Shown in pieces: positions 7,591 through 16,796 of a stretch of DNA of 35,558 nucleotides. The DNA is from Brevundimonas sp. GTDB lineage: Bacteria; Pseudomonadota; Alphaproteobacteria; Caulobacterales; Caulobacteraceae. How positions within the stretch are numbered: the first letter of the stretch is position 1; every line of letters starts with the position of its first letter. Position numbers and translations under genes: made by a program. The DNA lies in the NCBI RefSeq assembly GCF_016463295.1, contig NZ_JAEMRO010000017.1, positions 1 to 35,558 of the forward strand. The letters run 5' to 3'. Below the pieces are notes generated by a model that saw only the letters and a list, made by a program, of their open reading frames with translations, ran no database searches and was not told the DNA's origin.

Positions 7591-8262
7591 ATGGGGCGTG
7601 TTGCGGGCATACAGCCAGCTGTCAAAGCTGACCCGGGCCCCGCCACCACCGGCCAGGGGTTCGACGCCGCGAATCAGGCCGTGGCCGGCGACCGCTCGCT
7701 GCAGTTCAGCATGGAGCCGCGCGAGATACCGCCCCCGCCTGAACCGCCCCCCAGCTGGCTGCGCGGCCTGTTCGAGTTTCTGGATGCTCTGGGACCGCTG
7801 TTCCAGATCATTTTCTGGATCCTGATCGGCTTGGTCGTGGCCGGGATCGGCTGGCTCATCATCCGCGAGCTGATGCGTATCCGCGCACCCGAGAAGCGTG
7901 GCAAGACTGCCAAGCCCGCGCCGGAGCCCTGGCGACCCGAGGCGGCGGTCGCCCTGGCTCTGCTGTCCGACGCCGACGCCCTGGCGGCCAAGGGTCAGTA
8001 TGCAGAGGCGGTCCATCTGCTGCTGTTGCGCAGCATCAACGACATCGAGGGGCGCCTGCCCAATGCGGTGCGCCCGGCCCTGACGTCGCGCGACATCGCC
8101 CGGCTGGAGCGGTTGCCGGACGCCGCGCGTCCGACTTTCTTGCGCATCGCTCGAGCGGTTGAGACCAGCCTGTTCGGCGGCGGTTCGGTCGATCGCGCGA
8201 CCTGGGACGATTGCCGCGCCGCCTATGAGGCCTTCGCCTTTCCGGAGACCTGGGCCCGATGA
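7591..8262 (+). CDS. DUF4129 domain membrane protein
   Basis: The 223-residue protein has a proline-rich stretch at about 43-55 (EPREIPPPPEPPP), one transmembrane segment at about 70-92 (LFQIIFWILIGLVVAGIGWLIIREL) and a C-terminal cytosolic domain of the DUF4129 type (from about 112), including LLLLRSINDIEGR and the stretch LTSRDIARLERLP. DUF4129 domains are usually found at the C terminus of transglutaminase-like membrane proteins or alone next to MoxR/DUF58 genes, as here. Function unknown; probably an inner-membrane component of an envelope module. The start is uncertain: ATG 7591 lacks a clear ribosome binding site, and later starts such as Met41 (7711) are possible. Its stop overlaps the DUF4350 start (ATGA). 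Confidence 0.7.
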   Translation: MGRVAGIQPAVKADPGPATTGQGFDAANQAVAGDRSLQFSMEPREIPPPPEPPPSWLRGLFEFLDALGPLFQIIFWILIGLVVAGIGWLIIRELMRIRAPEKRGKTAKPAPEPWRPEAAVALALLSDADALAAKGQYAEAVHLLLLRSINDIEGRLPNAVRPALTSRDIARLERLPDAARPTFLRIARAVETSLFGGGSVDRATWDDCRAAYEAFAFPETWAR

Positions 8263-9524
8263 CCGACGCTGTCGCCAATCCAGCCCAGGCCGGTGCCGTG
8301 AACGAGGCGGGCGCCAGCCACAGCCCGTTCCGGCCCGTCGTCATCATCGCCCTGATCCTGGCGGCGGTCTTCGCCCTGTCGGCCATGGCGGCACTGGACG
8401 CCTTCTCGCCCGAACTGAGCAGCGGCAACGACGGGCGCGAGCATGCGTTGTCGAAATCGGCCGTAGGCTATGCCGGGGTGGTCAAGCTGATGCGCGAGAC
8501 GGGACGTCCCGTGCTGCTGAGCCGTGGGGCACTGGGGGCCGTCAACGATGAGAACCTGCTGGTCCTGACCCCCGGCGTCGGCCAGGAAACCGATGCGCTG
8601 GATGAGCTGCGCTGGTCCTCGCAGGCGACGCTGCTGGTCCTGCCGAAATGGCAAACGGTCGGGCAACCGTTCAGGAAGGGCTGGGTCGAGCGGATGGGTC
8701 AGCTGACGGCTGGCGAGGCGCTGTCGGTACTGCCCGACGACCTGCGGCCCGATCTGGCGATGTCGTCGCGCTCGTCCGACCAGCCGGTGGTGTTGCTGGG
8801 TCCTGACGACGAGCCGATCGGACCGCCTGTGGCGATCCAGGGTCTGCGCACCCTGTCCGGGCCCGGCTGGTCGCCGCTGGTGACCGTGAGGGGCGACGGC
8901 GCGGTCGTGCTGATGCATGACGACACCGGGGTCATGGTCGTGTCCGATCCCGACCTGCTCAATACCCTGGGCATGGACAGGCCGGCCAAGGCGCAGACGG
9001 CGCTGGGCCTGATCGACGCCGTCGCCATTCCCGACCAGGCGGTCGTCTTCGACCTGACCCTGCATGGGTTCGGGCGACCACGCAGCATTCTGCGACTGTT
9101 GCTGGAACCGCCGCTACTGGGCTTCACCCTGTGTTTGCTGATCGCGGCGGGGCTGGTGTTCTGGCAGGCGGCCAACCGGTTCGCGCCGCATCGCAAGGGC
9201 GACCGCGCCGTGGCCCTCGGCAAGAAGGCGCTGGCTGACAATACCGCCGCCCTGGTCCGGCTGGCCCGGCGCGAGCGCAGCATGGCCCGGCCCTATGCCG
9301 ACCTTGTGCGCCAGCAGGCGGCCAAGGCTGTTTCCGCCCCATCCAACCTGTCGCGCGACGGCCTGACCCAGTTGCTGGATCGACTGGCCACGCGCCAGGG
9401 CGTGCAGACGGATTTCGAGACCCTGTCCACAGAAGCGGATCAGGCTCGCAACGCCGGGGACCTGATGGTCGTCGTGCGCAAACTGTTGAACTGGAAATCG
9501 GAGATGACCCGTGGACGTGGCTGA
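8259..9524 (+). CDS. DUF4350 domain membrane protein
   Basis: This 421-residue protein has an N-terminal membrane anchor at about 26-47 ([20 protein letters not shown]), a periplasmic-type alpha/beta region at about 50-275 corresponding to DUF4350 (motifs [20 protein letters not shown] and LLVLTPG), and a second transmembrane segment at about 285-305 followed by a basic cytosolic tail. DUF4350 proteins accompany MoxR-DUF58 operons and have no established activity. The fold resembles the ThuA/glutamine-amidotransferase type, suggesting binding rather than known catalysis. The gene overlaps its neighbours by 4 bases upstream and 14 bases downstream, which supports a tightly coupled six-gene operon. 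Confidence 0.68.
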   Translation: MTDAVANPAQAGAVNEAGASHSPFRPVVIIALILAAVFALSAMAALDAFSPELSSGNDGREHALSKSAVGYAGVVKLMRETGRPVLLSRGALGAVNDENLLVLTPGVGQETDALDELRWSSQATLLVLPKWQTVGQPFRKGWVERMGQLTAGEALSVLPDDLRPDLAMSSRSSDQPVVLLGPDDEPIGPPVAIQGLRTLSGPGWSPLVTVRGDGAVVLMHDDTGVMVVSDPDLLNTLGMDRPAKAQTALGLIDAVAIPDQAVVFDLTLHGFGRPRSILRLLLEPPLLGFTLCLLIAAGLVFWQAANRFAPHRKGDRAVALGKKALADNTAALVRLARRERSMARPYADLVRQQAAKAVSAPSNLSRDGLTQLLDRLATRQGVQTDFETLSTEADQARNAGDLMVVVRKLLNWKSEMTRGRG

Positions 9525-10467
9525 AGTCGGGGCGATCGCCGCCCGTATCCGCAGCGAGGTCGCCAAGGCCGTGATCGGCCAGACCGACACCGTCGACCTT
9601 ATGCTGACCGCCCTGTTCAGCGGGGGGCATATCCTGCTGGAAGGTCCCCCCGGCACGGCCAAGACCCTGCTGGCCCAGAGCTTTGCGCGCACCCTGTCGC
9701 TGCAGTTCGGGCGCATCCAGTTCACGCCGGATCTGATGCCGGGCGATATCCTGGGGTCCAATCTGTTCAACTTCCAGACCTCAACCTTCAGCCTGACACG
9801 CGGGCCGGTCTTCTGCGACCTGCTGCTGGCCGACGAGATCAACCGCACCCCACCCAAGACCCAGGCCGCCCTGCTGGAAGCCATGCAGGAGCGATCGGTC
9901 ACCATCGACGGCGAGACCCATGCGCTGAGCGATCGCTTCACCGTCATCGCCACCCAGAACCCGATCGAGCAGCAGGGCGTCTACCCCCTGCCCGAGGCAC
10001 AGCTGGACCGGTTTCTGTTCAAACAGACGCTGGACTATCTGTCGCGCGAGGACGAGCTGAAGGTGGTCAAGGCCCACGGCTCCCAGGCCGGCATGCCCGA
10101 TCCGGAAGGTCTGGGCGTCACCCCCATCGCCGATCAGGCCACCGTCGCCGCGGCCGTACAGACCGTGTCGCGCGTGCGGCTCAGTGACGAGATCGCGGCC
10201 TATGTCGTCGATCTGATCAGGTCGACGCGCGAGAATGCCGACCTGCAGACCGGGGCCTCGCCGCGGGCGGGGTCCATGCTGGCTGTCGCGGCGCGGGCGC
10301 GAGCGGTGCTGGACGGACGCGACTATGTCATCCCCGATGACGTCAAGGGCCTGGCGCTGCCCGCCCTGCGGCACAAGGTGGTGCTGTCGGCGGCCGCCGA
10401 GATCGAGGGTCGCCGCGTCGATCAGGTGATCGCCAGCCTGATCGATCAGGTGCCCGCTCCGCGATGA
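9511..10467 (+). CDS. MoxR family AAA+ ATPase
   Basis: The 318-residue protein is a typical MoxR AAA+ ATPase. Walker A is GPPGTAKT at 45-52, Walker [10 protein letters not shown] at 104-112, sensor 1 is around ATQNP at 147-151, and a C-terminal sensor-2-like SPRAGSML occurs in the lid. MoxR ATPases act as chaperone-like remodelers, generally together with a VWA- or DUF58-containing partner encoded next door, as here. The predicted location is cytoplasmic, presumably engaging the membrane-linked DUF58 protein. The start is GTG 9511, overlapping the DUF4350 gene by 14 bases. The stop overlaps the DUF58 start by 4 bases. Confidence 0.92.
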   Translation: MDVAEVGAIAARIRSEVAKAVIGQTDTVDLMLTALFSGGHILLEGPPGTAKTLLAQSFARTLSLQFGRIQFTPDLMPGDILGSNLFNFQTSTFSLTRGPVFCDLLLADEINRTPPKTQAALLEAMQERSVTIDGETHALSDRFTVIATQNPIEQQGVYPLPEAQLDRFLFKQTLDYLSREDELKVVKAHGSQAGMPDPEGLGVTPIADQATVAAAVQTVSRVRLSDEIAAYVVDLIRSTRENADLQTGASPRAGSMLAVAARARAVLDGRDYVIPDDVKGLALPALRHKVVLSAAAEIEGRRVDQVIASLIDQVPAPR

Positions 10468-11774
10468 TCTATCCGACCCGGCTCAGCATCCTGGCGGCCC
10501 TGGCGGGAGCGCCCGTCGCGCTGCTGCTCGGCCTGGTGCAGCCGGGCCTGTGGTTGGCCGCGCCCGCCTGGTTGATGGGTCTGGGGGTGCTGATGCTGAT
10601 CGACGCCCTGTTGGCGGCGGCCCCGCGCAGTGTCGGCATCACCTTCGAGCCGCCGGGCTATCTGGCCGTCGCCGCGCCTGCGACCGCCCTGCTGCAAGCC
10701 GATTTCAGCCGCGGCGGCACGCGGCGACGTCTCGAGATCGCGCTCGATGCCGAGGCGCGCACGGGTCTGGACAGCGCCATCGGACGGACCGACCCGGCGC
10801 GGCGCGATGCCGTCCTGTTCGACATGACGCCCTTGCGGCGGGGGCTGGCCGTCTTCACCCAGGCGACCCTGCGCTGGCAGGGGCCGCTGGGCCTGATCTG
10901 GCGACAGACGCGGCGTCCGCTGAACGAGGCCGTGCCCATCGGGGCCGATGTCCGCCGTATCGAGGACGAGGCCGTGCGCTTCGTCTCGCGCGACGCCCTG
11001 CATGGGGCCAAGGCCCAGATCGACATCGGCGAAGGGGCCGAGTTCCACGCCCTGCGCGACTTTCACTCCGGGATGGACCGCCGCACCATCGACTGGAAAC
11101 AGTCGGCCCGCCATCACCACCTGCTGGCCAAGGAGTTCCGGGTCGAGCGCAACCACCAGATCATCATGGCTCTGGACTGCGGTCGCGTGATGAGCGAGCC
11201 GGTCGGCGGGGCCCCGCGCATCGACCGGGCCATCCACGGAGCCCTGATCCTGGCCTATGCCTGCCTGCGCGAAGGCGACCGGGCAGGGCTGTTCGCCTTC
11301 GCCGAGCGACCGAAGCTGACCACCGGCGCGGTCGCCAGCGTCGCCTCCTTTCCCCTGCTGGTGCGCCAGGCCGCGACCATCGACTACGGCACCACCGAGA
11401 CCAACTATGCCCTGGGTCTGACCACCCTGTCGGCCAGTCTGAAGCGCCGGTCGATGGTCGTGGTCTTTACCGAATTCGCCGACATCACCGCCGCCGAACT
11501 GATGATCGAGACGGTGTCGCGCCTGATCAAACGGCATCTGGTCCTGTTCGTCGTCATGCGTGACGAAGAGCTGGAGACCCTGGTCTCGACCGTCCCCGAA
11601 ACGCCGGAGGACGTGGCCCGCGCCGTCGTCGCCGCCAGCCTGTTGCGCGAGCGCGATCTGGTGCTGGCCCGGCTGCGTCGCCTGGGGGCCCACATCGTGG
11701 AGGCCGAGGCCCAGCACGTCGGCCCGGCCATCCTGAACGCCTATCTGGACCTCAAACGGCGGGATCTGCTGTGA
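10464..11774 (+). CDS. DUF58 domain protein with N-terminal membrane anchor
   Basis: The 436-residue protein begins with two hydrophobic segments (about 9-28 and 30-52) and contains the DUF58 signature [18 protein letters not shown] at 193-210, followed by [19 protein letters not shown]-like region follows with [11 protein letters not shown] (Asp238), but the usual DxSxS metal-binding pattern is DCGRV, so the MIDAS appears degenerate. DUF58 proteins are standard partners of MoxR ATPases. Their substrates are largely unknown, with links to envelope maintenance and stress. Gene overlaps of 4 bases on both sides couple it to the MoxR and SpoIIM-like genes. Confidence 0.85.
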   Translation: MIYPTRLSILAALAGAPVALLLGLVQPGLWLAAPAWLMGLGVLMLIDALLAAAPRSVGITFEPPGYLAVAAPATALLQADFSRGGTRRRLEIALDAEARTGLDSAIGRTDPARRDAVLFDMTPLRRGLAVFTQATLRWQGPLGLIWRQTRRPLNEAVPIGADVRRIEDEAVRFVSRDALHGAKAQIDIGEGAEFHALRDFHSGMDRRTIDWKQSARHHHLLAKEFRVERNHQIIMALDCGRVMSEPVGGAPRIDRAIHGALILAYACLREGDRAGLFAFAERPKLTTGAVASVASFPLLVRQAATIDYGTTETNYALGLTTLSASLKRRSMVVVFTEFADITAAELMIETVSRLIKRHLVLFVVMRDEELETLVSTVPETPEDVARAVVAASLLRERDLVLARLRRLGAHIVEAEAQHVGPAILNAYLDLKRRDLL

Positions 11775-12781
11775 GCGAGCTTCAACTCAAGAGCCAGCGG
11801 TTCCGCACCGAGCGCGAGCGCGACTGGCGTCAGCTGGAGGCCCTGGTCACCAAGGCCGAGAAACGCTCGGCCAGCGCCCTGAGCAATGCCGAGATCCTGG
11901 CCATGCCGGTGCTGTATCGCTCGACCCTGTCGGCCCTGTCCGTCGCGCGCGAGACCTCGCTGGATCAGGGATTGATCGGCTATCTCGAGAACCTGTCGGC
12001 ACGCGCCTATTTCTTCGTCTATGGCGCACGGTCCACACCGCTGGAACAGCTGACGGCCTTCTTCTCGCGCGACTGGCCGAAAGGGGTTCAGTCTATATGG
12101 CGAGAGACGCTGGTGGCGCTGTTCGTGACGGCGCTGGGGGCGGTGGTCGCCTATGTGCTGGTCGGGGCCGACAGCGACTGGTTCTTCACCTTCGTCGATC
12201 CCGGCCTGGCCCAGGGCCGCGATCCGACGGCGACGCAGGCCGCATTGCGCGCCACGCTTTATGACGGCGCGGATGCAGACGGTCTGTCGTTCTTCGCCAC
12301 CTATCTGTTCACCCACAATGCCGAGGTCGCCCTGCTGGCCTTTGCGCTCGGCTTTGCCTTCGGGGTGCCGACCATCGTGGTCCTGCTCAGCAATGGAGCC
12401 ATGCTGGGGGCCATGGTCCATGTCTTCGTGTCCAAGGGGCTGGGCTATGAGTTCGGGGGATGGCTGCTGATCCACGGGGTGACCGAACTGTTCGCCATCG
12501 TCCTGGCGGGGGCCGCAGGCCTTCGCATCGGCTGGGCTGTCGCCTTCCCCGGTGGCCAGAGCCGGCTGGAAGCCATGTCCGGTGCCGGCAAGGCGGCGGG
12601 CGCGGTCATGATGGGAGTGGTCATCATGTTGATGCTGGCAGGCGTGCTGGAAGGGTTCGGGCGCCAACTGATCACCAGCGACACCGTCCGTTATGCCATC
12701 GCGGGCGGCAGCGCCCTTCTCTGGGGTCTGTACTTCTACGCGCCCCGCCCTGACCGCGTGCTGGCCAGGATCGGCCGATGA
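11771..12781 (+). CDS. SpoIIM-like (stage II sporulation protein M family) membrane protein
   Basis: The 336-residue protein has a charged, helical cytosolic N terminus (about 1-110) and about five or six transmembrane segments: roughly 112-132, 182-205, 206-222, 232-255, 276-296 and 308-323. The conserved patch HGVTELFAIVLAGAAGLRIG (235-254) is the hallmark of the SpoIIM/DUF95 family. In Firmicutes SpoIIM works in the engulfment DMP complex. This organism is unlikely to form endospores, and homologues in MoxR operons have no assigned role. It starts with GTG 11771, overlapping the DUF58 stop by 4 bases, and overlaps the RDD gene by 4. Confidence 0.82.
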   Translation: MSELQLKSQRFRTERERDWRQLEALVTKAEKRSASALSNAEILAMPVLYRSTLSALSVARETSLDQGLIGYLENLSARAYFFVYGARSTPLEQLTAFFSRDWPKGVQSIWRETLVALFVTALGAVVAYVLVGADSDWFFTFVDPGLAQGRDPTATQAALRATLYDGADADGLSFFATYLFTHNAEVALLAFALGFAFGVPTIVVLLSNGAMLGAMVHVFVSKGLGYEFGGWLLIHGVTELFAIVLAGAAGLRIGWAVAFPGGQSRLEAMSGAGKAAGAVMMGVVIMLMLAGVLEGFGRQLITSDTVRYAIAGGSALLWGLYFYAPRPDRVLARIGR

Positions 12782-13665
12782 CGGTGGCCGCCCCCACGCC
12801 CGCCGAGCGCAAGCGGATGCGCGTTCTGGTCACGCCCGAAGGGGTGCCGCTGAACCTGGAACTGGCCACGGTCGGGCAGCGCTTCGGGGCGCTGGCGCTG
12901 GACCTGCTGATCATCGTCGGCACCGTCGTCGCCGTGACCATCGCCTTGGCCATAGTGTTCGCACAGACGCGGGGCGGTTCGGCCGAGATCATCGGCATCG
13001 TCTGGCTGCTGGGCATGTTCCTGCTGCGCAACGCCTATTTCCTGGGCTTCGAAATGTCGGCCCGGGCGGCCACGCCAGGCAAGCGTGTCATGGGTCTGCG
13101 GGTCGCGGCGCGAAACGGCGGACGGCTGACGTTCGAGGCGATCTTCACCCGTAATGCCCTGCGGGAACTCGAGCTCTTCCTGCCGCTCAGCCTGATGATC
13201 GCCGGTCCGATCATGGCGCTGCAGAGCGACATGGGCGGCTGGATCTACCTGCTGGCCACAATCTGGTGCCTGATCTTCGTGCTGCTGCCCTTCTTCAACG
13301 CCGACAAGCTGCGGGCCGGAGACATGGTGGCCGGCACCTGGGTGCTGCGCAGCCCCCGCCAGAAGCTGATGCGCGACATGGCTGATGCCGGGGCCCGGCA
13401 TCAGGCGGACCACAGCTTCACGCCCGCCCAGCTGGATGCCTATGGCGTCAAGGAGCTGCACGTTCTGGAAGAGGTGCTGCGCACCGGCGACCGCACCACC
13501 GTTCGGGCCGTCGCCGACCGGATCGCGCGAAAGATCGTCTATGACCGACGCGACGCCACCGACATCGAATTCCTGCGGGCCTACTACCACGCCGTTCGCG
13601 GCCGGATGGAGCAGGGACTGCTGATGGGTCGCCGTCGCAAGGACAAATTCGACCGTTCTGTCTGA
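12778..13665 (+). CDS. RDD family membrane protein
   Basis: The 295-residue protein has the RDD family features: Arg35 and Asp42 in the first membrane helix (QRFGALALDLLIIV), the loop motif ATPGKRVMGLRV at 98-109, and a further Asp near 175-182 (NADKLRAGD). Hydrophobic segments lie at about 40-62, 72-90, 134-150 and 155-172; a long soluble C-terminal tail (about 195-295) is rich in charged residues. RDD proteins are small membrane proteins, some proposed as Na+/H+ transporters; the role in MoxR operons is unknown. It is the last gene of the envelope operon, overlapping the SpoIIM-like gene by 4 bases. Confidence 0.85.
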   Translation: MTVAAPTPAERKRMRVLVTPEGVPLNLELATVGQRFGALALDLLIIVGTVVAVTIALAIVFAQTRGGSAEIIGIVWLLGMFLLRNAYFLGFEMSARAATPGKRVMGLRVAARNGGRLTFEAIFTRNALRELELFLPLSLMIAGPIMALQSDMGGWIYLLATIWCLIFVLLPFFNADKLRAGDMVAGTWVLRSPRQKLMRDMADAGARHQADHSFTPAQLDAYGVKELHVLEEVLRTGDRTTVRAVADRIARKIVYDRRDATDIEFLRAYYHAVRGRMEQGLLMGRRRKDKFDRSV

Positions 13666-13739
13666 TTAGCCGGCTTGGTCAGAATTTGCCCGGCGAGGCG
13701 TCTCCATCGGACTTTCTGCACGATTATTGCTTTTTTGGA

Positions 13740-13769
13740 TTGTGCGGCGCAGCGAGCCATGATTACAAT
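13740..13769 (+). promoter_or_regulatory. Candidate promoter for the ilv-leu operon
   Basis: TTGTGC (13740-13745) and TACAAT (13764-13769) are separated by 18 bases. The -10 matches the sigma70 consensus at 5 of 6 positions, the -35 only at 3. It would give a transcript starting near 13776, about 95 bases before the leader peptide. Tentative. Confidence 0.3.
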
Positions 13770-13869
13770 GCGGCAGAACAGGATTTCACACGTGCCACAC
13801 ACCATTCGCATTGCTGACCGCAGGAGCGCCGCCAAGGCGGTAGCGCTGTCGCAGGCGCATGAGGCTCAG

Positions 13870-13944
13870 ATGGCCCTGAACACCCTTATTCTCGCTGTAT
13901 CGATCGTCCTGCTCCTCGGAGCGGTGTGGATGCACGCAACCTGA
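13870..13944 (+). CDS. ilv operon leader peptide (Leu/Ile/Val-rich, 24 residues)
   Basis: A 24-codon reading frame from ATG 13870 to TGA 13942-13944 contains 6 Leu, 2 Ile and 3 Val. The dense block is LNTLILAVSIVLLLGAV at residues 3-19. A GAGG at 13861-13864 is a plausible ribosome binding site. Several codons (CTT, ATT, GTA) are of the kind expected to be rare in so GC-rich a genome. It ends about 30 bases before an intrinsic terminator and about 100 bases before ilvD. This is the arrangement of classical attenuation leaders such as E. coli ilvL. An in-frame extension upstream exists but has no supporting start signal. The alternative, a small membrane peptide, is less likely given the overlapping RNA structures. 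Confidence 0.72.
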   Translation: MALNTLILAVSIVLLLGAVWMHAT

Positions 13945-14003
13945 CTTAAGCCAGACTCAGGATCGCCCGCAGCCACCCGCTCCCGAAAGGAAGCGGGTTT
14001 TTT
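13909..14003 (+). promoter_or_regulatory. ilv attenuator: competing leader RNA hairpins
   Basis: Three mutually exclusive pairings can be read directly. A protector hairpin (13909-13924) pairs CCTGCTC-side bases with GAGCGG around a CTCG loop, across the Leu-Leu-Leu codons. An antiterminator pairs GGAGCGG (13918-13924) with CCGCTCC (13977-13983), seven perfect pairs. The terminator pairs ACCCGCTCC (13975-13983) with GGAAGCGGGT (13989-13998). A ribosome stalled at the hydrophobic codons would block the first hairpin and favour antitermination when Leu/Ile/Val-tRNA is scarce. Pairing is visible; the regulatory outcome is inferred from the family. Confidence 0.68.
13975..14003 (+). terminator. 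Intrinsic terminator of the ilv leader
   Basis: ACCCGCTCC (13975-13983) pairs with GGAAGCGGGT (13989-13998) around a CGAAA loop, with one bulged A. Six T residues follow (13998-14003). The bulge arises because the left arm matches the antiterminator strand 13918-13924 better than its own partner. It lies 40 bases upstream of ilvD, where a constitutive terminator would abolish the operon, so it is read as an attenuator. Confidence 0.8.
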
Positions 14004-14043
14004 GTTGCGCGCGGTCCGGACACCGCCGGAACCGACCACGCCC

Positions 14044-15777
14044 ATGACGCAAGATTTTACCTCAGACGGCCGACCCCCGAACGCGAGAAGTCGCGCGGTC
14101 ACGGCTGGCCCCAGCCGCGCCGCCGCCCGCAGCTATCTGCGCGCGGCCGGGATGCAGGATGCCGATTTCGACAAGCCGATGATCGCCATCGTCAACACCT
14201 GGTCGTCGGTCACGCCCTGCAACATGCATCTGGACCGGCTGGCGAAGGACGTGCGCGCGGGCATCATCGCGGCGGGCGGCTACCCGGTCGACTTCAACAC
14301 CATCGTGGTGACCGATGGCATCTCCATGGGCACCGAGGGGATGAAGGCCTCGCTGATCTCAAGAGAGGTCGTCGCCGACAGCATCGAACTGGCCGTCGAG
14401 GGCCATCAGCTGGACGGGGTCATCTGCATCGTCGGCTGCGACAAGACTATCCCGGCGGCGGCCATGGCTCTGGCGCGGATGGATATCCCCGGCCTGGTCT
14501 ACTACGGAGGCACCATCATGCCGGGCCGGCTGGGCGGCGGTGATATCTCGATCCAGCAGGTTTTCGAGGCGATCGGAGCCCATGGCGCAGGCACGATCGA
14601 CGACGATCAGCTGAAGACGGTCGAGGCCGCGGCCTGCCCCGGCGCGGGAGCCTGTGGCGGTCAGTTCACGGCCAACACCATGGCCATGGCCCTGTCGGTC
14701 ATGGGTCTGTCGCCCATGGGGGCCAATGACGTGCCCGCCGTCGATCCGGCCAAGGGGGCGGAGGGTGAACGCTGCGGTCGCCTGATCGTCGAACGGGTCT
14801 TCGCGGGAGACACCGCCCGCAAATATATCACCCGCGCCAGCCTGAAGAATGCCGCCATCGCAGTCTCGGCTTCGGGCGGATCGACCAATGCGGTCATGCA
14901 CCTGACCGCCATCGCCGCCGAGGCGGGGATCGATTTCGGCATAGAGGACTGCCATCAGGCCTGCGTCGAGGCCCCCGTCATCTGCGACCTGAAGCCGGGC
15001 GGTCGCTTCCTGGCCTCGCACCTGTTTGCGGCGGGCGGCACGCGGCTGGTCACCCAGCGGATGGCCACGGCCGGCAAGATCGTGAACACCCCCACCGTCA
15101 GCGGCCGCAGCCTGTTTGCAGAAGCCGCCGAGGCCGAGGAAGCGCCCGGCCAGCAGGTCGTCACGACCTTTGACGCCCCGGTCATGGCGCGCGGCAGCTA
15201 TGCCGTCATCTATGGCGACATCGCTCCCGAGGGCGCCGTCATCAAGCTGACCGGCCACAAGGTCGACCGGTTCGAAGGCCCCGCCTGTGTCTTTGACAGC
15301 GAGGAAGATGCCTTCCACGCGGTCCAGGACGGTGCGGTCGGCGAGGGCGACGTCATCGTCATCCGCTACGAAGGGCCGCGCGGCGGCCCCGGCATGCGCG
15401 AGATGCTGCAGGTCACGGCGGCGCTGAAGGGCCGGGGCATCCACGATGTCGCCCTGATCACCGACGGACGCTTTTCCGGCGCCAGCTATGGCTTCGTCGC
15501 CGGCCATGTATCGCCCGAAGCGGCGGTCGGTGGCCCCATCGCCTTGATCCGCGATGGTGACCGTATCGCCATCGACGTCACCAACCGCCGGATCGACGTC
15601 GACGCCGATCTGGTGGCGCGCCGGGCGGACTACGCCCCCCCACCGCTGCGCCCGGTCCGCGGTGTCTTCGCCAAGTACCGCGCCAGCGTGGCCTCCGCCG
15701 CGCAAGGGGCCGTCACCATTCCCACCCCGCCCGCCGCTCAGGTTCGGGCCGACTTCAAAGCTCACGAGGACGCCTGA
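14044..15777 (+). CDS. ilvD: Dihydroxy-acid dehydratase
   Basis: IlvD dehydrates 2,3-dihydroxy-isovalerate and 2,3-dihydroxy-3-methylvalerate to the 2-oxo acids, the third common step of Val/Leu/Ile synthesis, using an Fe-S cluster. The 577-residue length fits the family. The cluster cysteines are in [10 protein letters not shown] (Cys59), [13 protein letters not shown] (Cys132) and [16 protein letters not shown] (Cys198, Cys204). ATG 14044 was chosen because upstream in-frame TTG codons at 14002-14007 lie in the attenuator terminator; no strong ribosome binding site is visible. It is the first structural gene behind the leader and ends one base before ilvC. Confidence 0.95.
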   Translation: MTQDFTSDGRPPNARSRAVTAGPSRAAARSYLRAAGMQDADFDKPMIAIVNTWSSVTPCNMHLDRLAKDVRAGIIAAGGYPVDFNTIVVTDGISMGTEGMKASLISREVVADSIELAVEGHQLDGVICIVGCDKTIPAAAMALARMDIPGLVYYGGTIMPGRLGGGDISIQQVFEAIGAHGAGTIDDDQLKTVEAAACPGAGACGGQFTANTMAMALSVMGLSPMGANDVPAVDPAKGAEGERCGRLIVERVFAGDTARKYITRASLKNAAIAVSASGGSTNAVMHLTAIAAEAGIDFGIEDCHQACVEAPVICDLKPGGRFLASHLFAAGGTRLVTQRMATAGKIVNTPTVSGRSLFAEAAEAEEAPGQQVVTTFDAPVMARGSYAVIYGDIAPEGAVIKLTGHKVDRFEGPACVFDSEEDAFHAVQDGAVGEGDVIVIRYEGPRGGPGMREMLQVTAALKGRGIHDVALITDGRFSGASYGFVAGHVSPEAAVGGPIALIRDGDRIAIDVTNRRIDVDADLVARRADYAPPPLRPVRGVFAKYRASVASAAQGAVTIPTPPAAQVRADFKAHEDA

Positions 15778-15778
15778 C

Positions 15779-16792
15779 ATGGCCATCACCATCTATACCG
15801 ACGATGACATTCGCCCCGGCGCCATTGCGGGCCAGCGCATCGCCATCATCGGCTATGGCTCTCAAGGTCGCGCCCATGCCCAGAACCTGAAGGACAGCGG
15901 CCACGACGTGGTTGCGGGCGTCCGACACGGCGGCAAGGGCTGGAAGAACGCCACCGCAGACGGCATCGCCACCGCCGAGCCCGCCGAGGCGGTCAGGGGC
16001 GCGGACATCATCGCCATCCTGACGCCCGACATGGCCCAGGCCGAGGTCTACCGCGAGGTCATCGAGCCCAACGCCAAACAGGGCGCGGCCATCCTGTTCG
16101 CCCACGGCTTTTCGATCATCTATGGCCGGATCACGCCGCGCGAGGACATGGACGTCATCCTGGTCGCGCCCAAGGGGCCGGGCGATCTGGTCCGCCGCGA
16201 GTATCAGCGCGGACGCGGCGTTCCCAGCCTGTTCGCCATCGAGAAGGACGCGACCGGCAAGGCCCGTGATCGCGCCATGGGCTATGCCAAGGGGAACGGC
16301 GGCGCGACCGGCGGCCTGCTGGAAACCACCTTCCGCGAGGAGACCGAGACCGACCTGTTCGGCGAACAGGCCGTCCTGTGCGGCGGTGCCAAGGAGCTGG
16401 TGATGAGCGGGTTCAACACCCTGGTCGAGGCCGGCTACCAGCCTGAGATCGCCTACTTCGAATGCATGCACGAACTGAAGCTGATCGTGGACCTGTTCTA
16501 CGAAGGCGGCATCACCAAGATGAACGAATTCATCTCCGAAACGGCCAAATGGGGCTCGGTCAAGTCCGGCCCGCGCGTCATCACCGACGAGACCCGCGCC
16601 CGCATGAAGACGGTGCTGGACGAGATCCAGTCGGGCCAGTTCGCCCGCGAATGGATCGCCGAAAACGACGCCGGCAAGCCCCGCTACGACGCTTGGGTCA
16701 AGGCCGATGGCGAGCAACCGATCGAGATCACCGGGGCAAAGCTGCGCGAGCGGATGGCCTGGCTGCACACGCCCAAATCCGAGGCCGCCTGA
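15779..16792 (+). CDS. ilvC: Ketol-acid reductoisomerase, class I
   Basis: IlvC isomerises and reduces 2-acetolactate and 2-aceto-2-hydroxybutyrate with Mg2+ and a nicotinamide cofactor. At 337 residues it is a short class I enzyme. The Rossmann motif GYGSQG is at 25-30, a conserved His at 109 (FAHGFSI), the metal ligands Asp192 and Glu196 lie in [14 protein letters not shown], and Glu232 in [15 protein letters not shown]. The cofactor phosphate loop reads [11 protein letters not shown] (48-58): the serines usually seen in NADPH enzymes (GSxS pattern) are glycines, so cofactor preference may differ. GAGGA at 15765-15769 is a good ribosome binding site. It sits between ilvD and ilvB/G. Confidence 0.95.
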   Translation: MAITIYTDDDIRPGAIAGQRIAIIGYGSQGRAHAQNLKDSGHDVVAGVRHGGKGWKNATADGIATAEPAEAVRGADIIAILTPDMAQAEVYREVIEPNAKQGAAILFAHGFSIIYGRITPREDMDVILVAPKGPGDLVRREYQRGRGVPSLFAIEKDATGKARDRAMGYAKGNGGATGGLLETTFREETETDLFGEQAVLCGGAKELVMSGFNTLVEAGYQPEIAYFECMHELKLIVDLFYEGGITKMNEFISETAKWGSVKSGPRVITDETRARMKTVLDEIQSGQFAREWIAENDAGKPRYDAWVKADGEQPIEITGAKLRERMAWLHTPKSEAA

Positions 16793-16796
16793 GACC

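Noticed and set aside
13675..13944. 89-codon frame reading into the ilv leader peptide as a possible small membrane protein gene
   Set aside because: No start signal supports the upstream part, its composition is not protein-like, and only the last 24 codons have a ribosome binding site and the amino-acid bias of a leader.
14002..14043. Earlier TTG start for ilvD
   Set aside because: It lies in the T-run of the attenuator terminator and would add residues without homology to IlvD.
14359..15792. Minus-strand open frame of 477 codons opposite ilvD
   Set aside because: Same type of antisense shadow; ilvD on the plus strand is unambiguous.
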